Below, one piece after another: positions 17,847-26,402 of a DNA stretch of 54,660 nucleotides; within the stretch, counting starts at the first letter, position 1, and every line of letters starts with the position of its first letter. A program made the translations under genes and the position numbers. Origin of the DNA: Lysinibacillus sp. (lineage in GTDB: Bacteria; Bacillota; Bacilli; Bacillales_A; Planococcaceae); the NCBI GenBank assembly GCA_031181585.1, contig JAPSKP010000012.1, positions 1-54,660 on the forward strand, read 5' to 3'. The notes below the pieces were generated by a model. It saw only the letters and a list, made by a program, of their open reading frames with translations. It made no database searches and was not told the origin of the DNA.

Positions 17847-19187
17847 ATGGAGACAATCGTAAAGGTTCAGCGGCTAGTGATTGAAAACATGAAAAATGTT
17901 GAATATGGGGAAGTTCGCGTTCAGTCGAATTTCGAAACGCTTACTCAGTCAAACGTCGTCGGACTTTATGGACAGAACGGTTCAGGAAAGACGACGGTCG
18001 TCGATGCATTCGAGCTGCTGAAAAGGCTTATTTCGAGTGGTGGAGTAACGAGAAAGCTGCCTCGCAATGAAAAGCATTTAATTCGTTCAGAAAATGAGCG
18101 GGCGAAGCTGACCTTTGATTTTCTTGTACGTAATACAACAGGAGAGTATCTTTTGCAGTATCAAGTGGAACTGGCACGTGGTGATGAGCGGCTGTATCCA
18201 GTTTTTGAACAGCTTTCTTACCGGGAAAATATTCCTGGTAAGCGAATGAAGGTATTGGTGAAGAAAGATGAAATGCACCTGCAAATCCGCACCCGTTCTC
18301 TAGAAGGCATGGATGAAAAAATACGTATTTCCATGATGGTAACGAGCCGCTTAGCAGAAAGGGAAAATTCTTCTTTCATTTTTCATAAGGAACTTAATCC
18401 TATTTTAAAAGAGCGGCTCGGTGATTTAGAGTGGCAGCTGATTGAAAATATAGCAGTAGATTTCAACCGGGATTTGCTTGTCATTAATAATGCGGAAGTC
18501 GGGTTGATTCTTACTAAATATATCATGCCATTCAGTGTCTATTTGGACAAGTCACATGGGGTGATTCCTTATGACCTTTCGGGTCCGGCTTTGCTGCCTA
18601 AATCACTTTATGAAACATTAGTGGAGCTGATTAAGCAGACAAATGAGTTGCTGTCTGCAATCATTCCAGGTCTTACTATCGATATCCAGGAAATTACAGA
18701 GCAGACGATGGATGACGGGAAGCTGGGCGTACGCTTTGAATTTTTATCAAATCGAAAAGGAAAAGTGCTGCCGCTTCGTACGGAATCAGAGGGGATTCTC
18801 AAAATCATTTCTATTTTGAGTGCCTTGATTGCTGTCTATAATAAACCAAATGCCTGCATTGTAATCGATGAGCTGGATTCCGGAGTCTTTGAATACCTGC
18901 TTGGAGAGCTGCTGCGGATTATTGATGAGACGGGACAGGGGCAGTTGTTCTTTACCTCACATAATCTGCGGCTGCTGGAGGTGCTGCCGGTGAGTAATTT
19001 ATGGTTTACTACATCAAATGAGCAAAATCGGTATATTCAGCTAAAAGGTGTGAAATCATTACACAATATAAGGGACGTCTATCTCCGAGCAATTCAGCTG
19101 GGAGGACAGGAAGAGGAAATATACAAGGAAACGAAGACATTCCACATTAAGCGAGCTTTCAGGAAGGCAGGGAAGCGACATGAGTAA
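17847..19187 (+). CDS. AAA15-family ATPase, RloA/AbiLi-like
   Basis: This 446-residue SMC/ABC-type ATPase has Walker A GQNGSGKT (residues 42-49) right after the first strands, Walker B CIVIDELD (about 337-344) and the switch histidine in FFTSHN (372). The middle is a helical insertion without transporter features, so it is a soluble ATPase of the COG1106/AAA15 type. The next gene starts 8 nt before its stop and encodes an RloB-like protein. RloA and RloB were named from restriction-linked genes of Campylobacter, and the same pairing is used, as I recall, to define AbiL-type phage-abortive systems. A defence role is inferred from the pairing; nothing else in the neighbourhood is a known defence gene. 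Confidence 0.8.
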   Translation: METIVKVQRLVIENMKNVEYGEVRVQSNFETLTQSNVVGLYGQNGSGKTTVVDAFELLKRLISSGGVTRKLPRNEKHLIRSENERAKLTFDFLVRNTTGEYLLQYQVELARGDERLYPVFEQLSYRENIPGKRMKVLVKKDEMHLQIRTRSLEGMDEKIRISMMVTSRLAERENSSFIFHKELNPILKERLGDLEWQLIENIAVDFNRDLLVINNAEVGLILTKYIMPFSVYLDKSHGVIPYDLSGPALLPKSLYETLVELIKQTNELLSAIIPGLTIDIQEITEQTMDDGKLGVRFEFLSNRKGKVLPLRTESEGILKIISILSALIAVYNKPNACIVIDELDSGVFEYLLGELLRIIDETGQGQLFFTSHNLRLLEVLPVSNLWFTTSNEQNRYIQLKGVKSLHNIRDVYLRAIQLGGQEEEIYKETKTFHIKRAFRKAGKRHE

Positions 19188-19902
19188 AAAAGTTGTGCTG
19201 GTCATTGTAGAGGGACAAACGGAGGAGCTGGTCTTTTTTGATTTTTTGCAGGAGCGCTTTGAAAATTTGGAGATCCGGATTGATGTCCAGTGCGGAGATG
19301 TCGTGAGTAATTGGAACCGGAAGCACGGTACAGTAGAATCAGCCATCGAACATGTCATGGAGAAATATCTGAATACGTATCGATTGATGCCGAGCGATTT
19401 ATTGGCAGTCGTCCAATTTACGGATACAGATGGCTGCTTTATCAATGACAAATTTATCCGGGTGGACAGAATTAAAGCGACACGTACCAGATATGGAAAG
19501 AACGGCATCTATGTCACAACAAAATTCAAGAAACTGCAGATGATTGAGCGGAATCAAGTAAAAGCGGAAAACATGAAAACCTTGGCACTGGACCGATATG
19601 CTGCCTATAAAAAGCGGAAAATTCCTTATCGTCTTTACTACTTCTCTATCAACCTGGACCATGTATTATGGGGGGAACAAAATGCAAAGGGAAATAGCAA
19701 GCTGGAAAAAGCGGAAAGCTTTCTAGATCATCTCGAGATGCCGCTCGATCAATTTTTAAGGCAGTTCACTCCAGTAGAAGAAAGCATACCTTGGGAGGAA
19801 AATTGGGAAAAGTCCTGGGAAAGCATTACAAAGGAACTGAATTCTCTCCAGCGCAGCACCAATATGCCGTTTGTTCTTGATTTCATTGATTCATTAATAT
19901 GA
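19180..19902 (+). CDS. RloB-like protein with Toprim-like acidic motifs
   Basis: The 240-residue protein begins VVLVIVEGQTEELVFFDFL: a hydrophobic strand followed by EGQTE (Glu11), then a second strand AVVQFTDTDG with Asp82 and Asp84. A Glu after strand one and a later DxD are the metal-binding positions of Toprim domains, as in OLD-type nucleases paired with ATPases. The C-terminal part contains YRLYYFSINLDHVLWGEQNA, a stretch seen in RloB-type proteins. The 8-nt overlap with the ATPase gene implies coupled translation and fixed stoichiometry. The likely job is the effector (nuclease-like) half of a two-gene defence unit; this is inference. Confidence 0.75.
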   Translation: MSKKVVLVIVEGQTEELVFFDFLQERFENLEIRIDVQCGDVVSNWNRKHGTVESAIEHVMEKYLNTYRLMPSDLLAVVQFTDTDGCFINDKFIRVDRIKATRTRYGKNGIYVTTKFKKLQMIERNQVKAENMKTLALDRYAAYKKRKIPYRLYYFSINLDHVLWGEQNAKGNSKLEKAESFLDHLEMPLDQFLRQFTPVEESIPWEENWEKSWESITKELNSLQRSTNMPFVLDFIDSLI

Positions 19903-20270
19903 ACACCCCATGAATAAGAAAAGCGCTTGCTTTTAGTAAAAGGAAGCGAGATAGAAGCGACTTTTATAAATTATGAATAAAATGCGTTAATATTCTTTTG
20001 AAAAAATTAAATTTATGGAAATGCGCGACGTTTGAAAACTTGATAGATGCTTATGAGAGGCTCCATTTAGTAAGAGAATACGCTTTGAATCATGAGACAA
20101 CTAAAAGTCTTCATGTTGAAAGCCCTGCTTGTTTTTAATCGGACTGGATTTAGAAGAGTGGACAATTCTGCGTAGGTGAAAAGAGCTTTTAACTGGTTTA
20201 TACTAATACGCCTCTCGGGTATAAACATGTATAAAATTTTCTATAAACACTTATATTGTAAGAAGAACAT
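19903..20270. other. Intergenic region with one doubtful small reading frame
   Basis: From TTG 19998 to TAA 20138 there is a 46-codon frame whose middle (ENLIDAYERLHLVREYALNH) looks protein-like, faintly recalling short Spo0E-type helical peptides, but it has no SD and I do not call it a gene. GGTATAAACATGTATAAAAT near 20218-20237 is AT-rich and may hold the promoter of the next gene. Confidence 0.35.
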
Positions 20271-20294
20271 GTGCTCGGGGAGGTTGATCAGAAG

Positions 20295-20738
20295 ATGGCG
20301 AAAAATAATCATTCACTTAATTTTTGGTCAGGAATTTTATTTGGGCTAGGCATGATTGCATTTATAGATGAGACTGTATTTCATCAACTGTTACACTGGC
20401 ATCATTTCTACGATAAATCAACGACAGACGTCGGCCTCGTGTCAGACGGTCTTTTTCATGCATTCAGCTGGTTTGCCACAGTGATCGGACTTTTTATGGT
20501 TGCACATTTACGCAAGCAGAAATATTGGAATAGAAAACGATGGATCGGTGCGGTCTTATTCGGTGCAGGTGTATTCCAGCTCTATGATGGTATTATTCAG
20601 CATAAGGTATTCAGACTTCACCAAATCCGCTATGATGTCGAAATTTTTTATTATGATCTCGTTTGGAATATAGGGGCTGTTCTATTCATTATTATCGGCT
20701 TATTAATCCTAAGAAGAAAGCGGGTGAATTCAGCTTGA
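20295..20738 (+). CDS. DUF2243 membrane protein
   Basis: This 147-residue protein has four predicted membrane helices and several histidines on the outer or membrane-boundary side (FHQLLHWHHFYDKST, DGLFHAFSW, IIQHKVFRLHQIRY), which is the DUF2243 pattern. Function is unknown; the His-rich faces and the adjacent CtaG-like gene suggest a link with copper or terminal oxidases. I prefer ATG 20295 (MAKNNHSLNFW), with SD GGGGAGG at 20277-20283; a GTG at 20271 would place that SD inside the gene. Its stop overlaps the next ATG. Confidence 0.82.
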   Translation: MAKNNHSLNFWSGILFGLGMIAFIDETVFHQLLHWHHFYDKSTTDVGLVSDGLFHAFSWFATVIGLFMVAHLRKQKYWNRKRWIGAVLFGAGVFQLYDGIIQHKVFRLHQIRYDVEIFYYDLVWNIGAVLFIIIGLLILRRKRVNSA

Positions 20739-21487
20739 TGGGAGATTGGGTTAGTACCCTCCTTGTGTTTATACTCATTGCCGCTCCTTATGTGATGGCA
20801 GCAGAGATAACGGGAAAATGGCCAGTCAAAAGAATCCTTTATTGGCTGCTTGGTGCTGTCTGTATTACATTTTCAATAACAGGTTCATTGGCACACGGGG
20901 CACACCACAATTTCGTTTCCCATATGACTGTCCATCTGCTGCTCGGTATGGCTGCACCCTTGTTTTTTGTACTAGCGAAACCAATAACATTGTTGTTGCG
21001 TATAATGCCTGTGAAGCTCGCCCGTGGAATGATGAGGCTGTCTAAGACAAATTATGCACGTTTCATAGGCCATCCCATCACATCCTCGCTGTTGAATATT
21101 GGTGGGCTGTGGCTCCTTTATACAACTGATCTGTATATGGCAATGCATATGTCCATGGCTGTTCATTATGTGGTTCATTTACATATATTCCTTGCCGGAT
21201 ATTTGTTTACTCATGTTTTGCTTTCAATGGATTTCAACCCTCTCAGAGCATCATGGTCGCTTCGCTCTGTCGTACTTGTGTTGTCAATTGCTGCGCATAA
21301 TATTCTAGCGAAATGGCTTTATGCCAATCCACCGCATATGGTTACTGCTGAACAGGCAGAAACCGGTGCCCAGTGGATGTATTATGGAGGAGGCGTAATT
21401 GAGTTAATCATCATAACCTTCCTATGCTATGAATGGTACATGGCTATGCAAAAAGAAACAAAACGGAATATACAGGCTAGCTTATAA
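20738..21487 (+). CDS. CtaG-like cytochrome c oxidase assembly factor
   Basis: The 249-residue polytopic protein matches the caa3_CtaG family: SLAHGAHHNFVSHMTVHLLLGMAAPLFFVL and the later AVHYVVHLHIFLAGYLF and ANPPHM segments hold the conserved histidines, with about seven helices. B. subtilis CtaG is needed for an active caa3 oxidase, probably for copper-site formation. Here the gene is not with cta structural genes but in a two-gene unit with the DUF2243 gene (TGATG overlap, ATG at 20738). It could serve another oxidase or copper handling. Confidence 0.85.
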   Translation: MGDWVSTLLVFILIAAPYVMAAEITGKWPVKRILYWLLGAVCITFSITGSLAHGAHHNFVSHMTVHLLLGMAAPLFFVLAKPITLLLRIMPVKLARGMMRLSKTNYARFIGHPITSSLLNIGGLWLLYTTDLYMAMHMSMAVHYVVHLHIFLAGYLFTHVLLSMDFNPLRASWSLRSVVLVLSIAAHNILAKWLYANPPHMVTAEQAETGAQWMYYGGGVIELIIITFLCYEWYMAMQKETKRNIQASL

Positions 21488-21499
21488 TAAGATGGCATG

Positions 21500-21536
21500 A
21501 AAGCCAAAGTCGATACGGGACTTTGGCTTTTTTGTT
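21500..21536 (+). terminator. Terminator of the DUF2243-ctaG unit
   Basis: AAAGCCAAAGTC (21500-21511) pairs with GACTTTGGCTTT (21519-21530), then TTTTG. Confidence 0.85.
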
Positions 21537-21657
21537 AATGAACCAAGTAAATTATTTACATTACTTGATTTAGCAATAATTCCTCCTGTGATAATGTATA
21601 GGCATTTGGTATGTAAAGAGAATATATCGCATATGGTAGTCGCAGAGGGGGAAATTT

Positions 21658-22956
21658 ATGCAAATTCATGTAGTACAACCCGGACAGACAATTTATGGGT
21701 TGGCTCAGGCATATCGTACAACCGTCCAAGCGATTATACAGGCGAATGAATTGCAAAACCCAGATCGGCTAGTAGTAGGGCAGGCATTAGTCATGCCGAT
21801 ATACGGAAGATATTATTGGGTGCAGCCAGGAGATAGCTTTTGGAGCATTGCTCAACGCTACGGTGTAGAGATCAACACGCTGGCACGATTTAATGGTTTA
21901 AATATAAATGAGCCTTTAATGATAGGAACCCAGCTTTACATTCCACCACCAGCAAAGACTGCGGCCGAAACTTTGGCTTTTTTGGAGCCTCGAGGTGATA
22001 CAGTGAGCCCGGCATTGTTAGAGCAAGCAACGAAGGCTAGCCCGGTTCTGACGTATTTAAGTCTCTTCAGCCTGGAAGCAAGAAGGGACGGCAGCTTGCG
22101 TCTCCCGCCGAGTAATGGGATAACAGAGATAGCTGAGCAGACAGGTGCATCCATTATGTTGGTAATATCCAATCTTGAAGCAGGCGCTTTCAGTGCAGAG
22201 CTGGGGCGGGATATTTTACAAAGCAGTGCCGTACAGGATCTTCTACTGGAAAATATCATTTCCTATGCAGAGGAATTAGGCGATGTACGTGCTGTTATGT
22301 TCGATTTTGAACATCTGCCGGGAGAACAGCGGGTAGCTTATACTCAATTTTTACAACGAGCAGTTGAGCAGATGCATGAAGTAGGTATAAGTGTTAGTGC
22401 GGCCTTGGCTCCAAAGACACGAGCAGATCAGCCGGGAGAATGGTTTGTGGCACATGATTATCGTGCAATTGGTCAAATTGTTGATTTCGTCATGATCATG
22501 ACGTATGAATGGGGATATTCAGCCGGTCCACCGATGGCTGTATCGCCTATTAATGAAGTAGAACGGGTACTGAACTATGCAATTACAGAAATACCGGCTG
22601 ATAAGATTATGATGGGCCAAAATTTATATGGCTATGATTGGACACTCCCGTTTGTGCCAGGGGGGGAATATGCCCGAGCAATCAGCCCCCAAGCAGCAAT
22701 TCAGCTAGCTGTCCGGTATCAAACAATTATTCAATATGATACACAGGCGCAGGCACCATTCTTTACCTATCGGGATGAGGAAGGCAGGGAGCATATTGTT
22801 TGGTTTGAAGATGCAAGATCGATTCAGGCAAAGTTCGATCTCTTGAAACAGCTTGGTCTCAGAGGTATAGGATATTGGAAGCTGGGATTATCTTTCCCGC
22901 AAAATTGGCTTCTCATCGAAGAGAATTTCAATGTTGTAAAATTAGGAGGCAGCTAA
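21658..22956 (+). CDS. LysM-GH18 spore-type peptidoglycan hydrolase (YaaH/SleL-like)
   Basis: Two N-terminal LysM repeats (VVQPGQTIYGLAQAY at about 4-48 and WVQPGDSFWSIAQRYG at about 54-98) bind peptidoglycan, followed by a glycoside hydrolase family 18 barrel with the active-site strand AVMFDFEH (Asp216, Glu218). In spore formers this arrangement is found in YaaH and SleL, N-acetylglucosaminidases acting on cortex fragments during germination. There is no signal peptide, consistent with a protein made in the mother cell and deposited on the spore. Length 432 is normal. SD AGAGGGGG precedes ATG. It is evidence that the host sporulates. Confidence 0.9.
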   Translation: MQIHVVQPGQTIYGLAQAYRTTVQAIIQANELQNPDRLVVGQALVMPIYGRYYWVQPGDSFWSIAQRYGVEINTLARFNGLNINEPLMIGTQLYIPPPAKTAAETLAFLEPRGDTVSPALLEQATKASPVLTYLSLFSLEARRDGSLRLPPSNGITEIAEQTGASIMLVISNLEAGAFSAELGRDILQSSAVQDLLLENIISYAEELGDVRAVMFDFEHLPGEQRVAYTQFLQRAVEQMHEVGISVSAALAPKTRADQPGEWFVAHDYRAIGQIVDFVMIMTYEWGYSAGPPMAVSPINEVERVLNYAITEIPADKIMMGQNLYGYDWTLPFVPGGEYARAISPQAAIQLAVRYQTIIQYDTQAQAPFFTYRDEEGREHIVWFEDARSIQAKFDLLKQLGLRGIGYWKLGLSFPQNWLLIEENFNVVKLGGS

Positions 22957-22972
22957 TCTAGCTGCCTTTCAT
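22947..22972 (+). terminator. Hairpin overlapping the GH18 stop codon
   Basis: AGGCAGCTA (22947-22955) pairs perfectly with TAGCTGCCT (22959-22967), loop ATC. The U-tract is weak (TTCATTT). Confidence 0.55.
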
Positions 22973-23011
22973 TTGCGGATGGGCAGCATCTAGAATACTT
23001 CTTCTGAATCT

Positions 23012-23041
23012 TTGCAGGAGATTGATAGAATCTACTATAAT
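23012..23041 (+). promoter_or_regulatory. Promoter of the GDSL-SLH gene
   Basis: TTGCAG (23012-23017), 18 nt, TATAAT (23036-23041), a good sigma-A match 33 nt before the start codon. Confidence 0.65.
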
Positions 23042-23074
23042 TAATACAGTACAACAGTAAAGGAGGAAGAGTGT

Positions 23075-24424
23075 TTGAAATTACTTAAGTTTTTAGCCGT
23101 AATATTTTTGACATTCCAGCTCGTCAGCCCAGCAGCGGCCATGACAGGCAATAATGGGCAACCGGCCCACTATCTTGCATTAGGGGATTCACTTGCTGCC
23201 GGGATGATAGAAACGGGAGGAATCGGGACAGGCTACGCAGATTTCCTTGCTCAAACATTAGGGGAAGCCGGTTTGTTAGCTTCCTACAACAAAGGTTTTG
23301 CAGTGCCGGGTTATACAACCGAGCATGTCTTGAATGAATTGAATAAAGATGTAGAAAAGCCATCGTCTGAAACAGGAGAAACTGTTTCTTTAACAGACGA
23401 AGTAAAAAAGGCAGATGTTATCACGATTAGTGTCGGGGCAAATGATGTTTTGAAAAACTTAGAGCGTGATGAGTCGGGGAATATTAGCTTGGACCCTGCC
23501 GAAGTACAGCGGGCAATCGTAAAAATGGTCGGGAATTACACGGCTATTTTGAAGCGGATTTCACAGCTTAATCCAACTGCAGATGTATTTGTTATGGGAT
23601 ACTATAATCCTTTTCCTCATGTAACGGAGCTTTCTGTTCAATTGAATATGCTGGTAGGAGAGCTCGATAAACTGGTGAAAGGGATGGCAGAAGGGAATGG
23701 AGCGTACTTTGTAAAAGTGAACGATATCATTGCCTCCGATACGGCGGCATACCTACCAAACCCTGAGAATATCCACCCAAGTGAAGAAGGCTACAAGGTG
23801 ATAGCTGAGCAATTTGCGAAGCCGGTCCTTGAATACATTGGGCTAGTACCTCTTCCTGAAGTAAAGGTCGACTTTACGGACATTCCACAGAACAGTGAAT
23901 CATATGGCTATGCAGTAAAGGCAGCAGAGTATGGACTTATGAACGGATACAAAGATGGCACATTTAAGCCGTATAATCCGTTGACACGCGTCCAAATGAC
24001 ATCAATTTTAACACGTGCGCTGGAACTGGAGGCAGCAAAACCAGTACAATTTACGGATTTACTCGGCTACCCAGTGAAAACGCAGGAGGAAGTTGCAGCA
24101 GCGGCTGAAGCAGGAATTGTCAAGGGGATTGGGCAGTTGTTTATGCCGGGTGACCGTATTACTCGTGCGCAAATGGCATTAATGATTCATCGTGCTTATG
24201 AAGAAGAGTCAGGAAAGACGTATAAGCCGGTGAAAATAGCGCCGTTCATCGATATCAGCACATACAGCGGCGAATATCAGGACGCTATTACATTCCTATA
24301 CGATAAACAAATTGCTTCTGGAGTAGGTTCAACAGGGAAGTTCAATCCAACTGGGTATTTAACACGTGCCCAGGCTGCAAAGATCATCTCGAACTTTTAT
24401 GAGCAGGTGATTGCAGGAAATTAA
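23075..24424 (+). CDS. Secreted SGNH/GDSL esterase with three SLH domains
   Basis: A signal peptide (MKLLKFLAVIFLTFQLVSPAAA, about residues 1-22, in pieces) is followed by an SGNH hydrolase domain with ALGDSLAAG (Ser39), SVGANDV (Asn123) and NIHPSEEGY (His234), giving the esterase catalytic set. The C-terminal half (about 265-445) holds three S-layer homology repeats, each with FxDI and a TRxQ motif (LTRVQMTSIL, ITRAQMALMI, LTRAQAAKII). SLH domains bind pyruvylated secondary cell-wall polymer, so the esterase should be displayed on the wall. The start is TTG with SD AAGGAGG. The substrate (lipid or acetylated polysaccharide) cannot be told from sequence. Confidence 0.9.
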   Translation: MKLLKFLAVIFLTFQLVSPAAAMTGNNGQPAHYLALGDSLAAGMIETGGIGTGYADFLAQTLGEAGLLASYNKGFAVPGYTTEHVLNELNKDVEKPSSETGETVSLTDEVKKADVITISVGANDVLKNLERDESGNISLDPAEVQRAIVKMVGNYTAILKRISQLNPTADVFVMGYYNPFPHVTELSVQLNMLVGELDKLVKGMAEGNGAYFVKVNDIIASDTAAYLPNPENIHPSEEGYKVIAEQFAKPVLEYIGLVPLPEVKVDFTDIPQNSESYGYAVKAAEYGLMNGYKDGTFKPYNPLTRVQMTSILTRALELEAAKPVQFTDLLGYPVKTQEEVAAAAEAGIVKGIGQLFMPGDRITRAQMALMIHRAYEEESGKTYKPVKIAPFIDISTYSGEYQDAITFLYDKQIASGVGSTGKFNPTGYLTRAQAAKIISNFYEQVIAGN

Positions 24425-24470
24425 AATAAGCGGCGAGGAGATGGGGAATCTGCCTCGTCGCTTATTTTTA
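24424..24470. terminator. Bidirectional terminator between convergent genes
   Basis: A 15-bp stem with one G-U pair (24424-24438 with 24453-24467) is flanked by TTTTT on the right and AATTT-rich sequence on the left; it can serve the SLH gene and the convergent esterase. Confidence 0.75.
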
Positions 24471-24543
24471 ATATATATAGCAGAAGGGGTATTCTGCTGG
24501 GGATAATGTAGTTAGTATAGACGAATAACAAAATGTTTATTCA

Positions 24544-25290
24544 TTATTCTTTCCATTTTAGTCCCTCAAAGAAGCGGTAAACTTCTTCGAACACCAAATC
24601 ACGCTCTTGACCTAATGTTAGAATATGCCCAGAGTTGATAAATGTCTTCACGGATTTGATACGTGATTTCACAGAGCTGTAAATTAGATCTGCACTTTCA
24701 CAATAATATTCATCGTCCTGTAGACCTCGTAGGATGTGGACGGGTGCCTGGATATTTTCAAGTTTACTACTAGTATCATTAATCATCCCTTGCAAATAGT
24801 CAAGCGATGGCATCCGAACCAAATCTGCTACACGCTCCGGGCGATCTACATTTGGATCATACGTACCGGATAGTTTTTTATAATTAATAGCATAATCAAT
24901 AATACGGCTTTGTAAGCTTTCGGGGCTTTTCGCGATGGCAGGCGCTGACATTGTTACGATTGCCTTCGTTGGACGTTCAACACCAAGCTTTAATGAGAAA
25001 ATACCGCCAAGAGATACACCGGCAACAGCAATTTCTTCATATCCAAGATTGCGTAAAACATCATAGCCTTCAATTACGCTGTTCCACCATTCAATCGGGT
25101 TTGTTTGGATTAATGTCTTCGGATCACTGCCATGTCCTTTGTAAAGAGGTGCATGCACAGTGTAATTACGATCTGCTAAATATTTTCCTAAACGTTTTAC
25201 ATCATTTGTGTTTCCGGTAAAGCCGTGTAACAGAAGAACAGCGCGTTTGCCAGCTTCAATTGTAAAAGGCTTTGGTGGAATGATTTTCAT
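24544..25290 (-). CDS. Alpha/beta-hydrolase carboxylesterase (Est30-like)
   Basis: The 248-residue protein is an alpha/beta hydrolase with the oxyanion-hole motif LLLHGFTGN near 20-27, the nucleophile elbow GVSLGG (Ser93) and the C-terminal histidine in NSGHILTLG (His222). It resembles Bacillus/Geobacillus Est30, which hydrolyses short-chain esters; the physiological substrate is unknown. It has no signal peptide, so it is cytoplasmic. SD AAAAGGAG lies upstream of ATG on the minus strand. It is divergent from the LysR gene, sharing a 224-bp region with a candidate operator. Confidence 0.88.
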   Translation of the reverse strand: MKIIPPKPFTIEAGKRAVLLLHGFTGNTNDVKRLGKYLADRNYTVHAPLYKGHGSDPKTLIQTNPIEWWNSVIEGYDVLRNLGYEEIAVAGVSLGGIFSLKLGVERPTKAIVTMSAPAIAKSPESLQSRIIDYAINYKKLSGTYDPNVDRPERVADLVRMPSLDYLQGMINDTSSKLENIQAPVHILRGLQDDEYYCESADLIYSSVKSRIKSVKTFINSGHILTLGQERDLVFEEVYRFFEGLKWKE

Positions 25291-25416
25291 TTTTTAACAA
25301 ACTCCTTTTAAATATGTGATAATGTATGTTCACTTGATGTAAGAAAATTTGACAATCAATCGAAAATTTTTAAAAACTAGTTGTAATTCATTTAAAAATT
25401 TGTTATGAATTCGTTT

Positions 25417-25435
25417 CACTATAGCTATTATAGTG
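25417..25435. promoter_or_regulatory. Candidate LysR operator
   Basis: CACTATA (25417-25423) and TATAGTG (25429-25435) form a perfect inverted repeat with a 5-nt centre, containing a T-N11-A element. It lies between the divergent esterase and LysR genes, where LysR-type regulators usually bind. Confidence 0.45.
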
Positions 25436-25514
25436 CTATAAATACATAAGTACAATTTATTATTTCTATTATTTCGATATCTTTTAGTTATGAATTAAAA
25501 GGAGACATTTTCTC

Positions 25515-26402
25515 ATGGAAATTCAGCAATTACAGTACTTTAAAACTGTCGCACATCTACAGCATATGACCCGTGCAGCAGAAAAACTCAGCATCTCGCA
25601 GCCTGCACTCAGCAAGTCAATTGGCAATATCGAACAAGAGCTGGGCGTACCGCTTTTTGACAGGCAAGGACGCTCGATCTATTTGAATCGCTATGGCATT
25701 TTATTTCTAGAAAGCGTCGATATTATATTAGCTGAATACGACAAAATTATGCAGGAATTTGGAGATATCACCACTCCAGGACATGGAGAGGTAGCGTTCG
25801 GCTTTATTCATACACTTGGTATGGAAGTTGTTCCTGAACTCATGGCTACAGTGCCGCAAAAATACCCTCATATGCAGTTTTCCTTAACACAGGCTACATC
25901 CCTTAATCTACTAAAGCGCCTGGAAGAAGGGGCAATCGATCTTTGCCTATCGCAGGAAATCGAGTCAAAACTCATCGATATCGAGTGGGTGGACCTTTGG
26001 AGTGAAGAATTATTTGTTATTGTCCCTTTAAACCACCATCTGGCAAGTAAAGATACTATTGAGCTCCAGGAGATAAAAGATGAGTCGTTTATTTCAATAA
26101 AGCGCGGGAATTCTTTGCGCCAAATTGTTGACCAATTTCTGAAAGAGGCAGGTGTCACGGCAAAAACCACTTTTTCAGGAGAAGAGATGCATACAATAGC
26201 GGGGTTCGTTGGAGCAGGTCTTGGCGTATCCCTTATCCCCCATATTAAAGGGCTTGAACATTTTAATGTAAAGAAAATTTCAGTGAGCTCACCTGCATGC
26301 CGGCGGAAAATTGGCGTAGCTTGGGCGAAGGGCCGTTATTTATCGCCGGCTGCAAATGAATTTAAACAGTATTTAATTGATTATTTTAGAGGAGAGTCAT
26401 AA
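25515..26402 (+). CDS. LysR family transcriptional regulator
   Basis: The 295-residue protein has an N-terminal winged helix (MEIQQLQYFKTVAHLQHMTR start, then AAEKLSISQPALSKSI as recognition helix) and a C-terminal periplasmic-binding-like effector domain. LysR proteins are tetrameric activators responding to small molecules; this effector is unknown. The divergent esterase gene is a natural target. The stop overlaps the start of the Sel1 gene (TAATG), so the two are co-translated, an unusual partnership. Confidence 0.92.
   Translation: MEIQQLQYFKTVAHLQHMTRAAEKLSISQPALSKSIGNIEQELGVPLFDRQGRSIYLNRYGILFLESVDIILAEYDKIMQEFGDITTPGHGEVAFGFIHTLGMEVVPELMATVPQKYPHMQFSLTQATSLNLLKRLEEGAIDLCLSQEIESKLIDIEWVDLWSEELFVIVPLNHHLASKDTIELQEIKDESFISIKRGNSLRQIVDQFLKEAGVTAKTTFSGEEMHTIAGFVGAGLGVSLIPHIKGLEHFNVKKISVSSPACRRKIGVAWAKGRYLSPAANEFKQYLIDYFRGES

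Noticed and set aside
19998..20138. 46-codon plus-strand frame between RloB-like and DUF2243 genes
   Set aside because: Looks faintly Spo0E-like in its middle, but has no SD and its C-terminus does not match; kept as a note only.
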